Shown: positions 25,927 through 36,280 of the stretch, piece by piece
Numbering within the stretch: position 1 is the first letter of the stretch
How the letters are laid out: every line of letters begins with the position of its first letter
From: Ignavibacterium sp.
GTDB taxonomy: Bacteria; Bacteroidota; Ignavibacteria; Ignavibacteriales; Ignavibacteriaceae
Reading direction: 5' to 3'
DNA: 64,000 nucleotides
Assembly: GCA_018335755.1 (NCBI GenBank)
Contig: JAGXRK010000001.1
Coordinates: forward strand, 310,001-374,000
Made by a program: the position numbers and the translations under genes
Notes under the pieces: generated by a model
The model's input: the letters and a program-made list of their open reading frames with translations, nothing else
Told to the model about the DNA's origin: nothing
The model's database searches: none

Positions 25927-26598
25927 ATGATTAAATATTTATTTATATCAACATTAATAATATTAATTACCGTTGAAATTTTACCTCAATCAACTGGTGC
26001 ATTTTCTATTGCCAGGTTAAAATATGGCGGAGGCGCTGATTGGTATAATGATCCGTCTGCGGAAGTTAATCTTTTAAATTTTATTAAACAGAATACAAAT
26101 ATTAAGGTGGATGCCCGCTATCAGTTTGTAGATATATCATCGGATGAGATTTTTGGTTATCCTTTTCTTTTTATGACCGGACACGGAAATGTTGTATTCA
26201 CTAATGATGAAGCGAGAAGATTAAGAACTTATCTTGAGAGCGGCGGTTTCCTTTATATTGATGATGACTATGATTTGGATAGAGCACTTCGCCGTGAAAT
26301 GAAAAAAGTTTTTCCTGAAAGCGATTTTATTGAATTGCCTTTCAGTCACCCTATTTATAATATTGTTTACAGATTTGAAAACGGAGTCCCTAAAACTCAC
26401 AAACACGATGATAAACCAGCGCAGGGTTTTGGAATATTTATTGGTGAACGGCTGGCAGTTTATTATACATATGAATCTAATCCAAGTGATGGATGGGCAG
26501 ATGCTGAAGTTCATAATAATCCGCCCGAGATAAGAGAAGAAGCACTTAAATTTGGAACCAATATAGTTGTATTTGCATTAAGTCAATCAGGTAAATGA
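25927..26598 (+). CDS. DUF4159-domain secreted protein
   Basis: I choose the ATG at 25927, which opens a signal peptide (MIKYLFISTLIILITVEIL); an in-frame start at 25834 lies inside the preceding terminator. The mature about 200 residues form a DUF4159 domain: FSIARLKYGGGADWYNDPSA, LFMTGHGNVVF, LRTYLESGGFLYIDDDYD, ending FGTNIVVFALSQ. The fold resembles glutamine amidotransferase-like domains but no catalytic Cys is seen. In Bacteroidota this family is encoded beside BatA and DUF4175 proteins and a MoxR ATPase; here DUF4175 follows with an ATGA overlap. Probably periplasmic; function unknown. Confidence 0.85.
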   Translation: MIKYLFISTLIILITVEILPQSTGAFSIARLKYGGGADWYNDPSAEVNLLNFIKQNTNIKVDARYQFVDISSDEIFGYPFLFMTGHGNVVFTNDEARRLRTYLESGGFLYIDDDYDLDRALRREMKKVFPESDFIELPFSHPIYNIVYRFENGVPKTHKHDDKPAQGFGIFIGERLAVYYTYESNPSDGWADAEVHNNPPEIREEALKFGTNIVVFALSQSGK

Positions 26599-29500
26599 GC
26601 AGCGAGTTAAAATATTATAATGAAATAATTAACCGTCTTGAAGGAACTGACAGGAAGGAATATCTGCGTGATATTTTCAGGGGTTTGCTTTATACAGGAT
26701 TGGCAGCGGTTTCATTGTTTGTATTATTATCATTTGCAGAACTTGCTGGTAATTTTTCATCTTTAGTCCGAACGATATTTGTTTTTGTTTTTCTGATAAC
26801 AGTGCTTGCATTGTTCTTATATAAAGTCCTGCTGCCGCTGTTCAGGTACTTCAAACTTTTCGGCAAACGAAATTACCTCGAGACCGCAGGCAGGGTGGGC
26901 TATCATTTCCCCGAAATTAAAGACGATTTGAAAAATGCAATGCAGCTTTTAGCTGTCGGAAATCCAAATCTCTATTCCACCGCACTTGTAGATGCTGCGT
27001 TTAAGAATGTTTATAATAAAACTTCAAAGCTGAAATTTGATTCAATAGTAAAGTTTGATTCACTCAAAAAACCAGCCGTCAGGTTTTTGGGATTATTACT
27101 TTTTGCATCGGCTCTGATATTTCTTCTGCCGGGATTTTCAGATGCCTCTGCCAGGTTATTACAATTCGATAGGGATTTTATTCCGCCCGCAAGATTTCAG
27201 ATAAATGTTATTCCGGGAAATGCAGAAGTGACAAAGGGGTCAACCTTTGATATTGTTATCAGTGTGAAAGGCGATATACCGTCAAATATAAATCTGTTTC
27301 TTAAAGATGACGAACAAACAGATTATTCCGAAATCAGGTTAACAGCAGATTCATTGATGAATTATGTTTATGAAGTAAAGTCAGTTCGTTCATCGTTTAA
27401 TTATTTTGTTACGGCAGAAGAAGTAGAAACCGATAAATTCAGAATTAAGGTTATTGACAGACCAATAATTAAAACTATCTCGTTCAAAGTTACTCCGCCG
27501 GCATATTCAAAAATCCCTGCATTTGAACAGAAAGATAATGGAAATATTACAGCACTTATCGGATCAAGGATCGATATATCACTGAGTTCAACAAAAGAAT
27601 TGTCTGCTGCAATTTTAGAATTTAATGATACAAGCAAAACTGAGTTATCAATTAAAAATAATCTTGCGGATGGGACGATAAGGATAAGGAAAGAAAGTTC
27701 TTATAAAGTTATTATAACCGATGAAAAAGGGAATGATAATCAAAATCCGATTACATATATAATAAAACCAGTATATGATGAATTTCCCTCTATTGAACTG
27801 CTCCTTCCAGGAAGGGATATATCTCTTGCAAATGATAATCGGGTTCCGTTATTCGCAAGAATATCTGATGATTTCGGATTTACTAAATTAATTCTACATT
27901 ACAGACTATCAAGATCAAGATACGAATTACCGCAGCAGGAATTCGCTCAGCTTGAAATTCCAATTCCGCCTTCACAAAAAGAAGCTGATATAAACTATAT
28001 ATGGAATCTTACTCAATTATCACCTGCCGTTGATGACATTTTCTCTTATTACCTTGAAGTTTTTGACAATGATAATGTAAGAGGACCTAAATCAGCGAAG
28101 ACTCCTGTTTATAATGTTCGGGTTCCATCTTTAGATGAAATACTTGCCGGAGCAGATAAAATTCAGAATGAAGCTGTTGATGAATTGAGCAAAACCCTTA
28201 AAGAGGCCGAACAATTAAAAAAAGATCTTGAGAAGATTGATCAGGATTTGAAGCAGGATAAACGTGAACTTACCTGGGAAGAAAAAGAAAAAATTGAGCA
28301 AGCCCTTGATAAGTTTGAGCAGCTTCAGGATAAAATGAGTGACATTCAGGAAAACCTGCAGAAGATGCAGCAGGAATTGCAGCAGAATGATCTATTATCT
28401 CAGGAGACCTTAGAAAAGTATATGGAACTTCAGGAGTTGATGAGCGAGCTGACCAGCGATGAAATGAAAAAAGCTATGGAAAAATTAAGAGATATGCTTG
28501 AACAGATGAACCGGAATATGACGCAGAATGAAATGCAGAATCTTAAACTTGATGAGGAGAAATTCAGAAAGAGTATTGAAAGGACATTAAATCTTTTAAA
28601 GAGATTACAGATTGAACAAAAGTTTGATGAGATGCTTAAGAGAACCGAGCAATTAACCGAACAGCAGGAACAGTTAAGTGAACAGACAAAACAAAGTGAA
28701 CAGAACAATGATCAGAACTCTGAACAGCTTAGTAAAAAACAGGATGAAATTACAGATCAATTAGAACAGCTTTCAGAAAACCTTGAAGAACTTACAGATA
28801 AAATGAATGAACTTGATGATATGCCTTCTGAAGAAATGCAGGAACTGCTTGAAGAAGTTATGAAACAGATGAATGAAGAGTTATCGAAACAGGCATCACA
28901 GAACATGAAGCAGAAGCAAATGCAGAAAGCTCAGCAGAACCAGCAGCAGTTAAGTGAGAATATGCAGCAGATGATGGATATGCTTCAGCAGATGAAGGAT
29001 CAAATGATGCAGCAGAACCAGATGCAGGTTTTTACTGATATGATGCGTATAATGGATAATCTCCTGAAAGTTTCTCAGCAGCAGGAGGATTTGAAGAAAG
29101 AATCCGAACGGCTTGATCCTAATTCAGCGCAGTTCACTGAAAATGCTCAGAAGCAAAATTCTCTTAAGCAAACTCTTAACAGGTTATTACAACAGCTTTC
29201 TGAACTCTCTCAAAAAACTTTTGCAGTATCACCGGAAATGGGCAAAGCCTTAGGCAGTGCAAATCAGCAAATGGATGCTTCGATTCAGGCAATGCAAAAC
29301 AGGAATGGAGCTTTTGCAGCAGTTACGCAAAGCGAAGCTATGAAACATCTTAATGAAGCAGCATCAATGATGAAGAATTCTATGGAATCAATGATGCAAA
29401 GCGGCGGCAGCGGCGGGGGTATGATGTCGCTGATGCAGCAGCTTCAGCAGATGAGCGGTCAGCAAATGGATCTTAATAATCTAACTCAGCAGCTTCAGCA

Positions 29501-29981
29501 AATGATGCAGGGGAATATGAGTCCCGGACAACAGGCTGAATTGCAGAGACTTGGTCAACAACAGGACTTAATCAAAAAATCTCTTGAACAGTTAAATGAA
29601 GAAGCTCGTGTTTCTGGTCAATCAAAAAAAATTCCTGCAGATTTGGAAAATGTAGTTAAGCAAATGCAGGAAGTAGTAAGCGATATGAAAACAGAAAAAC
29701 TTGACGATGACCTTATTCAAAAGCAAGAAAGAATTTTGTCAAAGCTGTTAGATGCCCAGCGATCAATCAATGAAAGAGATTTCGAAAAAGAACGAAGGTC
29801 TGAAACAGGCGGGCAGATAGTAAGGGAATCACCTTTGGAATTGAACCTTTCAACCGAAAGAGGCAGAAATGTTATAAGAGATGAACTGAATCGGGCTGTG
29901 CGTGAGGGATACAGAAAAGATTTTGAAGATCTGATTCGCCGATATTATGAAGCGTTGCAAAAGCAGGAAATAAATAACTGA
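26595..29981 (+). CDS. DUF4175-family membrane protein with Gln/Met-rich coiled coil
   Basis: The 1128-residue protein begins with three predicted membrane helices (two around residues 30-85, one near 155-175: FLGLLLFASALIFLLPGF), then a large periplasmic beta region with Ig-like strands (about 190-510). From about residue 520 to 1000 it is almost all coiled coil with very high Gln, Glu and Met content (QDKMSDIQENLQKMQQELQQ is typical). A small Gly-rich break (GGSGGGMMSL) lies near 945. The C-terminal LNRAVREGYRKDFEDLIRRY is conserved in the family. Its ATG overlaps the DUF4159 stop. The pair likely forms an envelope complex with BatA-like proteins, by genomic association only. The length and composition are unusual. 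Confidence 0.8.
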   Translation: MSSELKYYNEIINRLEGTDRKEYLRDIFRGLLYTGLAAVSLFVLLSFAELAGNFSSLVRTIFVFVFLITVLALFLYKVLLPLFRYFKLFGKRNYLETAGRVGYHFPEIKDDLKNAMQLLAVGNPNLYSTALVDAAFKNVYNKTSKLKFDSIVKFDSLKKPAVRFLGLLLFASALIFLLPGFSDASARLLQFDRDFIPPARFQINVIPGNAEVTKGSTFDIVISVKGDIPSNINLFLKDDEQTDYSEIRLTADSLMNYVYEVKSVRSSFNYFVTAEEVETDKFRIKVIDRPIIKTISFKVTPPAYSKIPAFEQKDNGNITALIGSRIDISLSSTKELSAAILEFNDTSKTELSIKNNLADGTIRIRKESSYKVIITDEKGNDNQNPITYIIKPVYDEFPSIELLLPGRDISLANDNRVPLFARISDDFGFTKLILHYRLSRSRYELPQQEFAQLEIPIPPSQKEADINYIWNLTQLSPAVDDIFSYYLEVFDNDNVRGPKSAKTPVYNVRVPSLDEILAGADKIQNEAVDELSKTLKEAEQLKKDLEKIDQDLKQDKRELTWEEKEKIEQALDKFEQLQDKMSDIQENLQKMQQELQQNDLLSQETLEKYMELQELMSELTSDEMKKAMEKLRDMLEQMNRNMTQNEMQNLKLDEEKFRKSIERTLNLLKRLQIEQKFDEMLKRTEQLTEQQEQLSEQTKQSEQNNDQNSEQLSKKQDEITDQLEQLSENLEELTDKMNELDDMPSEEMQELLEEVMKQMNEELSKQASQNMKQKQMQKAQQNQQQLSENMQQMMDMLQQMKDQMMQQNQMQVFTDMMRIMDNLLKVSQQQEDLKKESERLDPNSAQFTENAQKQNSLKQTLNRLLQQLSELSQKTFAVSPEMGKALGSANQQMDASIQAMQNRNGAFAAVTQSEAMKHLNEAASMMKNSMESMMQSGGSGGGMMSLMQQLQQMSGQQMDLNNLTQQLQQMMQGNMSPGQQAELQRLGQQQDLIKKSLEQLNEEARVSGQSKKIPADLENVVKQMQEVVSDMKTEKLDDDLIQKQERILSKLLDAQRSINERDFEKERRSETGGQIVRESPLELNLSTERGRNVIRDELNRAVREGYRKDFEDLIRRYYEALQKQEINN

Positions 29982-30019
29982 CACTTAGTTATTTACGCAC
30001 TTCTTTTAAGATATAATAA

Positions 30020-31681
30020 TTGATTTCAATTCAAAATCATTATATTTTGGATACATATCTTAATGATTCAATGCTGAACTTTATAGAAAATATTCTCACT
30101 CTTCTTAAAGATTGTACATCTGCGGATGATGCTTCACTTCTTTATTACGATGGGTATTCACTTCTTAACTTAAAAAGCACGGGAAATTCCGGCAAAATAT
30201 CAGAAGCATTAATTTCTATTAATGAACTGCTTCATATAGTTAATGATGAGGACTCAATTGCAACGGTTAAAGCATCTTTTGAAAACCTGCTGAGTGCAAA
30301 AAAATCACAAATAAATTTTTATCAGGAAATTAAACTGTCGCCTGACGACATTAAATTTTATTTATTGATCGCTCATTCTGTTGAGATAAAAAATAATCCT
30401 GTACCGGATTTTCTAAATAATTTCTTTAACTCCCAGATAAAAGCAATAGGCAAACTATTGCTTAATTATAACACAGACTACACTATTCTGGCTTCTTTAA
30501 AATTAATGGAGATGGGTAATTGGAAAAACTTCCTGAAGGAATTAAATGAAATATCCGGGGATATTGTTTTCATTATTGATAATGAAGGATGCTTTCTTTC
30601 GATAAATTCCTCTGGAGCTGAATTACTTGATTACACTCCGGATGAAATTGCAGGAAAACATCTTACTGAACTTCTGGACGCTGAAAACATTAATTATACA
30701 AATGCTGAATTATCTAAACTTATTGAAATCAGAAGTGAAGGAAGTTTTGAGGCGACTTTTTTAACAAAGTATGAAAAAAAAGTATCAGTTGACCTCCATG
30801 TGAAAACAGTTATTTCAGAAAACAGAATTATCGGTTTGCTGGGTGTTGGCAGGAACATAACAATAATCAGGCAGTTGGAATCAAAATTAAAAAAGCTGGA
30901 GCCAAGGTTAATTGAATCTGAAAGATTAATAACCTTAGAACGACAGCGATTTAATCAACATAAGGCACTTCTTGATGAGCTTAACAGGCTTAAAAGTGAA
31001 TTTGTTTCAAATATTTCTCACGAATTAAGAACACCTCTCGCATCTATTGTAGGATTTTCTGAAACAATAAATTCAGATCCTAAAATGCCGGATGAGTTAA
31101 GATCAGAGTTCAACTCCATCATTCTCAATGAAGGTAAAAGACTCTCCAAACTTATAAATGATGTATTAGATCTTTCCAGAATAGAAGCTGGTGTAATTAC
31201 ACTTAACAAGTCATTTTTTGATATAGTTGAATTAGTCAAAATAGTTAGCGGTGACTATAAAAAAATGGCCGAAGCAAAAAAAATTCTTTTCAATTATGAT
31301 ATTCCCGAAGAACAAATTATTATAGAAGCAGATAGAGAAAGAATTAATCAAACTTTGCAGGTATTACTGGATAATGCCGTTAAGTTTACAAAACCCGATG
31401 GACGAATAAGATTAATTATCAGTAATTTATACCGTGAAATTGAAATAATTATTACCGATACCGGTATCGGCATTCCTGAAAAGGATTTGCCGTTTATCTT
31501 TCAGAAGTTTCATAAAGTAAACAGACAGGATTCAGATCAGCTAAGCGCTGGTATTGGATTGGTTTTTGTAAAACAAATTGTAGATTTGCACAAAGGATTA
31601 ATTACAATTCAGAGTGAACCCGATAAAGGAACAACGGCTATACTCAAATTATTAAAGAATACTAAAGAAAGAAAAAATTAA
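30020..31681 (+). CDS. PAS-domain sensor histidine kinase
   Basis: The frame has a TTG start at 30020; the first in-frame ATG at 30071 has no ribosome site, so the start is uncertain. The 553-residue protein has no membrane helix. Residues 1-150 resemble a GAF-type sensor, about 175-285 form a PAS domain (IVFIIDNEGCFLSINSSGAE), then HisKA with His334 (FVSNISHELRTPLASIVGF) and an HATPase_c domain (N box LLDNAVKFTKPDG, G1 DTGIGIP, G2 SAGIGLVFVKQIV). It is a cytosolic kinase. A sigma-54-type regulator follows 8 bases downstream, the probable partner. Confidence 0.92.
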   Translation: MISIQNHYILDTYLNDSMLNFIENILTLLKDCTSADDASLLYYDGYSLLNLKSTGNSGKISEALISINELLHIVNDEDSIATVKASFENLLSAKKSQINFYQEIKLSPDDIKFYLLIAHSVEIKNNPVPDFLNNFFNSQIKAIGKLLLNYNTDYTILASLKLMEMGNWKNFLKELNEISGDIVFIIDNEGCFLSINSSGAELLDYTPDEIAGKHLTELLDAENINYTNAELSKLIEIRSEGSFEATFLTKYEKKVSVDLHVKTVISENRIIGLLGVGRNITIIRQLESKLKKLEPRLIESERLITLERQRFNQHKALLDELNRLKSEFVSNISHELRTPLASIVGFSETINSDPKMPDELRSEFNSIILNEGKRLSKLINDVLDLSRIEAGVITLNKSFFDIVELVKIVSGDYKKMAEAKKILFNYDIPEEQIIIEADRERINQTLQVLLDNAVKFTKPDGRIRLIISNLYREIEIIITDTGIGIPEKDLPFIFQKFHKVNRQDSDQLSAGIGLVFVKQIVDLHKGLITIQSEPDKGTTAILKLLKNTKERKN

Positions 31682-31689
31682 GGGTCGTT

Positions 31690-33066
31690 TTGGAAAAACT
31701 CATTTTTATTGTTGATGACGAACAGGCAATCTCAAAACTTCTTTCTTACTGGGTGAAAGACAGGTGGAAGTATAACGCCGAAACTTTCTCAAATGGCGAG
31801 GATGTTCTTAGAAATTTGAACAAAAAACCTGATCTTGTTTTGCTGGATATAATGCTGCCCGGTGTGAATGGAATAGAGACTCTAAAAAGAATCAAACAAA
31901 TTGATGAAAATATTCCGGTTATAATGCTCTCTGCTCAGGGAAGTATTGAAGTTGCTGTAGATTCATTGCGCTACGGTGCTTACGATTACTTTACAAAACC
32001 CATAGATCAGCAGAAACTTGAACTTTCCATTAAAAATGCAATAAAGAGCTACGACCTTACAAAAGAGCTGCAAAACCTTCGAGAAAATGTAAAACAGGAA
32101 TATAGTTTTGAGAATATTATTTCTGCCGATGGAAGAATGCAGGATGTATTCAAGCTAGTCTCTAAGGTTCTTACTAATGATATTACTGTACTAATTTATG
32201 GCGAAAGCGGAACCGGCAAGGAATTAATTGCCCGTGCCATCCATTACAACGGAATAAGAAAAGACAAACCATTTGTTGTTGTTAATTGTGCTTCGATTCC
32301 AAGAGAACTTCTTGAAAGTGAATTATTTGGTCACGAGAAAGGATCGTTCACCGGAGCACATCAAAGAAAGCTTGGTAAATTTGAATTAGCACGCGGCGGA
32401 ACGATTTTTCTTGATGAAGTTGGTGAACTTGAAATGCTGCTTCAGGCAAAACTGCTGCGTGTGATTCAGCAGAAAGAGTTTGAGCGGGTTGGCGGTACAG
32501 AACTTATTAAAACAGACGTTAGAATCATTTCTGCAACTAACAGGGATTTGAAGCACGCTGTTGAAAACAAGGAATTCAGAGAGGATCTATTTTACAGATT
32601 AAACTCCTTCCCGATTTTTGTACCTCCTTTAAGAAGCAGAAGAGGAGATATTCTAATTCTTGCAGAACATTTCATAAAGAAATTCAGCGAAAAATTAGGA
32701 AAAGAAATTAAAGGATTTTCAAAACGGGCACTTAAAATATTTTATGAATATAATTGGCCAGGTAATGTAAGAGAAGTTGAAAACACTATTGAACGGTGTA
32801 TAATTATTACTGAATCTGATATGATTGATGTTGATGATCTGCCTTCTCATTTAAGAACGGCAGAAAACTCCAATTCAGTTGAAGTAACAAGTTCTTTATT
32901 TGGTGACGAAACAATTATTCCTTTTGAAAAACTGAAAGAAGAAGCAATTAGACACGCTTTAAAAGTAACTGGCGGGAATATTGTTGAAGCTGCTAAAAAG
33001 CTTAAGCTTGGAAGAGCAACCATTTACAGACTAATGGATAAATATCAAATAGAAAACAGGATATAA
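31690..33066 (+). CDS. NtrC-family sigma-54-dependent response regulator
   Basis: Starts with TTG at 31690; the receiver core (KLIFIVDDEQ) begins at once and no ATG is available upstream. The 458-residue protein has a receiver with phosphoacceptor Asp53 (LVLLDIMLPG), an AAA+ domain with Walker A GESGTGKE (171-178), the sigma-54 loop GSFTGA (218-223, Ser instead of the usual Ala), Walker B IFLDEVGEL, arginine finger region REDLFYRLN, and a Fis-type HTH at the C-terminus (ATIYRLMDKYQI). It should activate RpoN promoters when phosphorylated, presumably by the kinase 8 bases upstream. GSFTGA variants are found in functional activators. Confidence 0.95.
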   Translation: MEKLIFIVDDEQAISKLLSYWVKDRWKYNAETFSNGEDVLRNLNKKPDLVLLDIMLPGVNGIETLKRIKQIDENIPVIMLSAQGSIEVAVDSLRYGAYDYFTKPIDQQKLELSIKNAIKSYDLTKELQNLRENVKQEYSFENIISADGRMQDVFKLVSKVLTNDITVLIYGESGTGKELIARAIHYNGIRKDKPFVVVNCASIPRELLESELFGHEKGSFTGAHQRKLGKFELARGGTIFLDEVGELEMLLQAKLLRVIQQKEFERVGGTELIKTDVRIISATNRDLKHAVENKEFREDLFYRLNSFPIFVPPLRSRRGDILILAEHFIKKFSEKLGKEIKGFSKRALKIFYEYNWPGNVREVENTIERCIIITESDMIDVDDLPSHLRTAENSNSVEVTSSLFGDETIIPFEKLKEEAIRHALKVTGGNIVEAAKKLKLGRATIYRLMDKYQIENRI

Positions 33067-33083
33067 CAAATCAGAGGGAAATT

Positions 33084-33422
33084 ATGGAATTTACAAAAGA
33101 AGTTCAGAGTGATGTACTTGTCCTTACTGTTAATTTATTCAGAGCAACATTAAAAGAAGCAGATAACTTCAAAACTAATCTTGTCTCTGAAATTGAACAG
33201 GGCTGGAAGAAAATAGTTGTAGATCTATCTTATTGTGAGTTTATAGATTCTACTTTTTTAGGCGCACTGGTACTCTCTCTTAAAAAAGTAACAAGTCAGG
33301 GCGGTGATCTAAGACTTGTTGGTTTTCAACCATCTGTTCATTCTATGTTTGAGCTTACAAGAATGTACAGAGTGTTCGAATCCTTTAAAACACAGGAAGA
33401 AGCAGTAAAAAGTTTTTCCTGA
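33084..33422 (+). CDS. STAS-domain anti-sigma factor antagonist
   Basis: The 112-residue protein is a single STAS domain: VDLSYCEFIDSTFLGALVLS, with Ser56 in D-S-T at the site phosphorylated in SpoIIAA/RsbV. AGAGGGAAA precedes the ATG. It follows the NtrC-type gene after 17 bases and precedes a SpoIIE-type phosphatase that could dephosphorylate it. No anti-sigma kinase (RsbW/SpoIIAB type) is encoded nearby, so the switch partner must lie elsewhere or be a different protein. Confidence 0.92.
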   Translation: MEFTKEVQSDVLVLTVNLFRATLKEADNFKTNLVSEIEQGWKKIVVDLSYCEFIDSTFLGALVLSLKKVTSQGGDLRLVGFQPSVHSMFELTRMYRVFESFKTQEEAVKSFS

Positions 33423-33493
33423 TCTAATTTCTTTTGCATCCGGGAATTCTACTGCAATGATAACAGAAAAAATCTTGAGTCCGATTTTATTTT

Positions 33494-35059
33494 ATGACAT
33501 CAACCGGAGAAAAGTCCATACTTGTTATTGATGACGATCTTACTATTCGAAAAGTAATCGGTCATCACCTTCGAAAAAACAACTACGATTCTTTTGAAGT
33601 GGAAAATGCATCCCAGGCATTTGAAATTCTGGAAAAAGAAAATGTTGACCTAGTTCTTTGCGATGTAACAATGGATGAGATGGATGGTTTTGAATTCTGC
33701 CGTAAAGTACGTGAAAATGTAAATCACAGATTCCTGCCATTCGTTTTCGTCACAGCCAAAAGCAGTTTGGAAGATAAATCCATGGCAATGGAAGTCGGCG
33801 GCGATGATATAATTACCAAACCTTTTGACGTTGATGAATTACTGATTAAAGTGAAAGCACTTCTAAGGCGTTCTGAAATATATAAACAGTTTGGCTTAAA
33901 GAAGAATCTTCAAACTGCATTTTCAGATAGACCTGCCAAAATTCTTTTTGTTGATGATGATCCGTCAATTTCAAAGTTATTCAAATATAATCTTGAAAGA
34001 GCAGGTTTTGAATGTGTCCTTGCTTCAAATGCAGATGAAGCAATGGAGTCAATAAAGAACTTAATACCGGATATAATCGTATCTGATATTATGATGCCCA
34101 AAGTTGATGGTTTCCAGTTCAGAAAAATGCTGTTGGCAGATAATGAACTGAAAAACATACCATTCATTTTTTTAACGGCTAAAGGTGAGGAAAAAGATAT
34201 ACTGGATGGTTATGATCTTGGAATTACTGATTACGTTATTAAAACTGCGGGTCCTAAAGTTGTTGTTGCTAAGGTTACTGCTATAATAAACAGCATTGGC
34301 AACGAGAGGAAAAAAATTGTTTCAGAATTACATCAGGCAGCTAGTTCACTTCGAGTAAAGGTTGTACCCGATTTTGCACCCACTGTAGAAGGTTTCAAAA
34401 TCACTCAATGGCATATTCCATTCAAAGGAATTCCCGGCGGCGATTTTATAGATTATTTCCAGTTAGATGGACATAATCTGGCAATCCTGCTCGGTGATGT
34501 AATGGGGAAAAAGTGGGGTGCCTGGTATTTTGCTTTTGCATATGCCGGATATGTCAGAACTTCGGTAAGAGGAATTCTTCAAAATGCCGAAAAATATTCG
34601 CCTGCAGAAATATTGACTAAAGTTAATCAGGCGGTTTACCAGGACTCAAAAATATCAGAAGTATTTACAACCCTTTCTGCAATCATCATAAATCAAAAAG
34701 AAGGTATTATAAAATATTCAGGTGCCGGAGACGTTCCCATTTTATTTAAGGACGGTAAAACCGGAAAGGTTAAACAAATTATTTCTAAAGGTGTTCTGCT
34801 TGGCTTTGTAGAGAAATCTGATTATCAGGACACTATAATTGATTTGAATAAAGGCGATATGATTTTTGTTTTAACCGATGGCGTAACTGAAACCCGTAAC
34901 AGTATGGGGCAAATGCTTGGCGAAGAAAACCTTGTTCAAATGATCGAAAGAATTCCTTCAGATGGCGATCCTATTATTGAAATTCAGAATAAAATTAAGA
35001 ATTTCAGCAATGACCAGTTTGAAGATGATATTAGTTTGATTGTTATAAAAAGAGTGTAG
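33494..35059 (+). CDS. Double-receiver SpoIIE-type PP2C phosphatase
   Basis: 521 residues in three parts: receiver 1 (KSILVIDDD, phosphoacceptor Asp57 in LVLCDVTMDEMDG), receiver 2 (AKILFVDDDPS, DIIVSDIMMPKVDG; its conserved Lys is in VIKTA, lacking the usual following Pro), and a PP2C/SpoIIE phosphatase domain (GIPGGDFIDYF, LLGDVMGKKWGAW, YSGAGDVPIL, FVLTDGVTE, DDISLIVIK) with the metal-binding Asp residues. It should dephosphorylate a STAS protein, most simply the one encoded 71 bases upstream, under control of phosphorelay input. This is the output end of a partner-switching pathway. Confidence 0.92.
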   Translation: MTSTGEKSILVIDDDLTIRKVIGHHLRKNNYDSFEVENASQAFEILEKENVDLVLCDVTMDEMDGFEFCRKVRENVNHRFLPFVFVTAKSSLEDKSMAMEVGGDDIITKPFDVDELLIKVKALLRRSEIYKQFGLKKNLQTAFSDRPAKILFVDDDPSISKLFKYNLERAGFECVLASNADEAMESIKNLIPDIIVSDIMMPKVDGFQFRKMLLADNELKNIPFIFLTAKGEEKDILDGYDLGITDYVIKTAGPKVVVAKVTAIINSIGNERKKIVSELHQAASSLRVKVVPDFAPTVEGFKITQWHIPFKGIPGGDFIDYFQLDGHNLAILLGDVMGKKWGAWYFAFAYAGYVRTSVRGILQNAEKYSPAEILTKVNQAVYQDSKISEVFTTLSAIIINQKEGIIKYSGAGDVPILFKDGKTGKVKQIISKGVLLGFVEKSDYQDTIIDLNKGDMIFVLTDGVTETRNSMGQMLGEENLVQMIERIPSDGDPIIEIQNKIKNFSNDQFEDDISLIVIKRV

Positions 35060-35127
35060 CTTATTCCGCCTACCTGACTTGTTTATTAATTCCCTATTAT
35101 GATATTCTATCAGGGCAATGAAAAGAA

Positions 35128-36207
35128 TTAAACTTGCTCAGCTGCCTGTAATTTTTCTGCACGATCAGCAAGTTTCAACGGTTCAATCAATTCATCTAAC
35201 AAACCTTCAACTATATTCGACAAGTTATATAACGTTAAACCGATTCTGTGGTCAGTAATTCTGTTTTGGGGATAATTATATGTTCTTATCTTATCGCTCC
35301 GGTCACCGCTTCCAACCATTGATTTTCTTTGAGCAGAGATTTGAGCATTATGTTTTTTAAGCTCCATATCATACAATCGTGCTTTGAGTACTTTCATAGC
35401 TTTAGTACGATTTTTAAGCTGTGATCTTTCATCCTGGCATTGAACGACGATTCCTGTTGGAAGATGTGTCATTCTCACTGCAGTTTCAACTTTGTTTACA
35501 TTTTGTCCGCCCGCTCCGCCGGCACGGAAAATATCAATCTTGATGTCGGCAGGATTTATATCAACCTCAACATCTTCAGCTTCCGGAAGCACAGCAACAG
35601 AAGCTGCTGAAGTATGAACCCGTCCGCTTGCTTCGGTTTCAGGAACACGCTGAACTCTGTGAACTCCGGATTCGAATTTTAAGTCTCCAAAAACATTATT
35701 GCCGGTAATTGAAAAAACAACTTCTTTCAGTCCGCCTAATCCAGTATCGTTCATATCAATTAATTCATAATTCCAGCCACGGATTTCAGCATAACGTGTG
35801 TACATTCTGAAAAGATCGCCAGCGAATAATGCGGCTTCTTCACCTCCGGTTCCGGCACGGATTTCCATTATAACGCCCTTATCATCATTCGGATCTTTAG
35901 GAAGAAGCAAAACCTTTATATCATCTTCAAGCTTTTCTTTTTCCGCTTTCAGTTCTTCCAATTCTGTTTCTGCCATTTCAATCATTTCAGCATCTTTTAC
36001 AGTTCTGATAATCTCTTCATTACCCTTAATGTTCTTTAATACAGAGGAATAATTATTGAAAACATTTATAAGCCCTTCAAGATTACTTCTTTCTTTATTA
36101 AGATTTTTCAACTTTTCATAATTATTCACATAAGCCGGATCGGAAAGCTGGCCATTAATCTGATCATACCTCGACTTTATTTTTTCAAGCTTTTCTAATA
36201 AATTCAT
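35128..36207 (-). CDS. prfA: Peptide chain release factor 1
   Basis: Recognises UAA and UAG and triggers peptide release at the ribosome. The 359-residue protein has the GGQ motif at 233-235 ([13 protein letters not shown]) and, in the anticodon-like loop, PET at 189-191 ([13 protein letters not shown]). The P-x-T form marks RF1 rather than RF2 (SPF). Length is normal. It is divergent from a small membrane protein gene at 36281. No prmC/hemK gene is adjacent. Confidence 0.97.
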   Translation of the reverse strand: MNLLEKLEKIKSRYDQINGQLSDPAYVNNYEKLKNLNKERSNLEGLINVFNNYSSVLKNIKGNEEIIRTVKDAEMIEMAETELEELKAEKEKLEDDIKVLLLPKDPNDDKGVIMEIRAGTGGEEAALFAGDLFRMYTRYAEIRGWNYELIDMNDTGLGGLKEVVFSITGNNVFGDLKFESGVHRVQRVPETEASGRVHTSAASVAVLPEAEDVEVDINPADIKIDIFRAGGAGGQNVNKVETAVRMTHLPTGIVVQCQDERSQLKNRTKAMKVLKARLYDMELKKHNAQISAQRKSMVGSGDRSDKIRTYNYPQNRITDHRIGLTLYNLSNIVEGLLDELIEPLKLADRAEKLQAAEQV

Positions 36208-36280
36208 ATTGTATCTCTAAATTTGGAATGCAAATATATAAAAGCATAAGGTAATTTAAGAACTAAAATAAGGATTGCTA

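Noticed and set aside
28141-29600. DNA tandem repeat or CRISPR-like array in the CAGCAG-rich part of the DUF4175 gene
   Set aside because: The repetition follows Gln/Met codon use in a coiled coil; there is no fixed repeat and spacer length.
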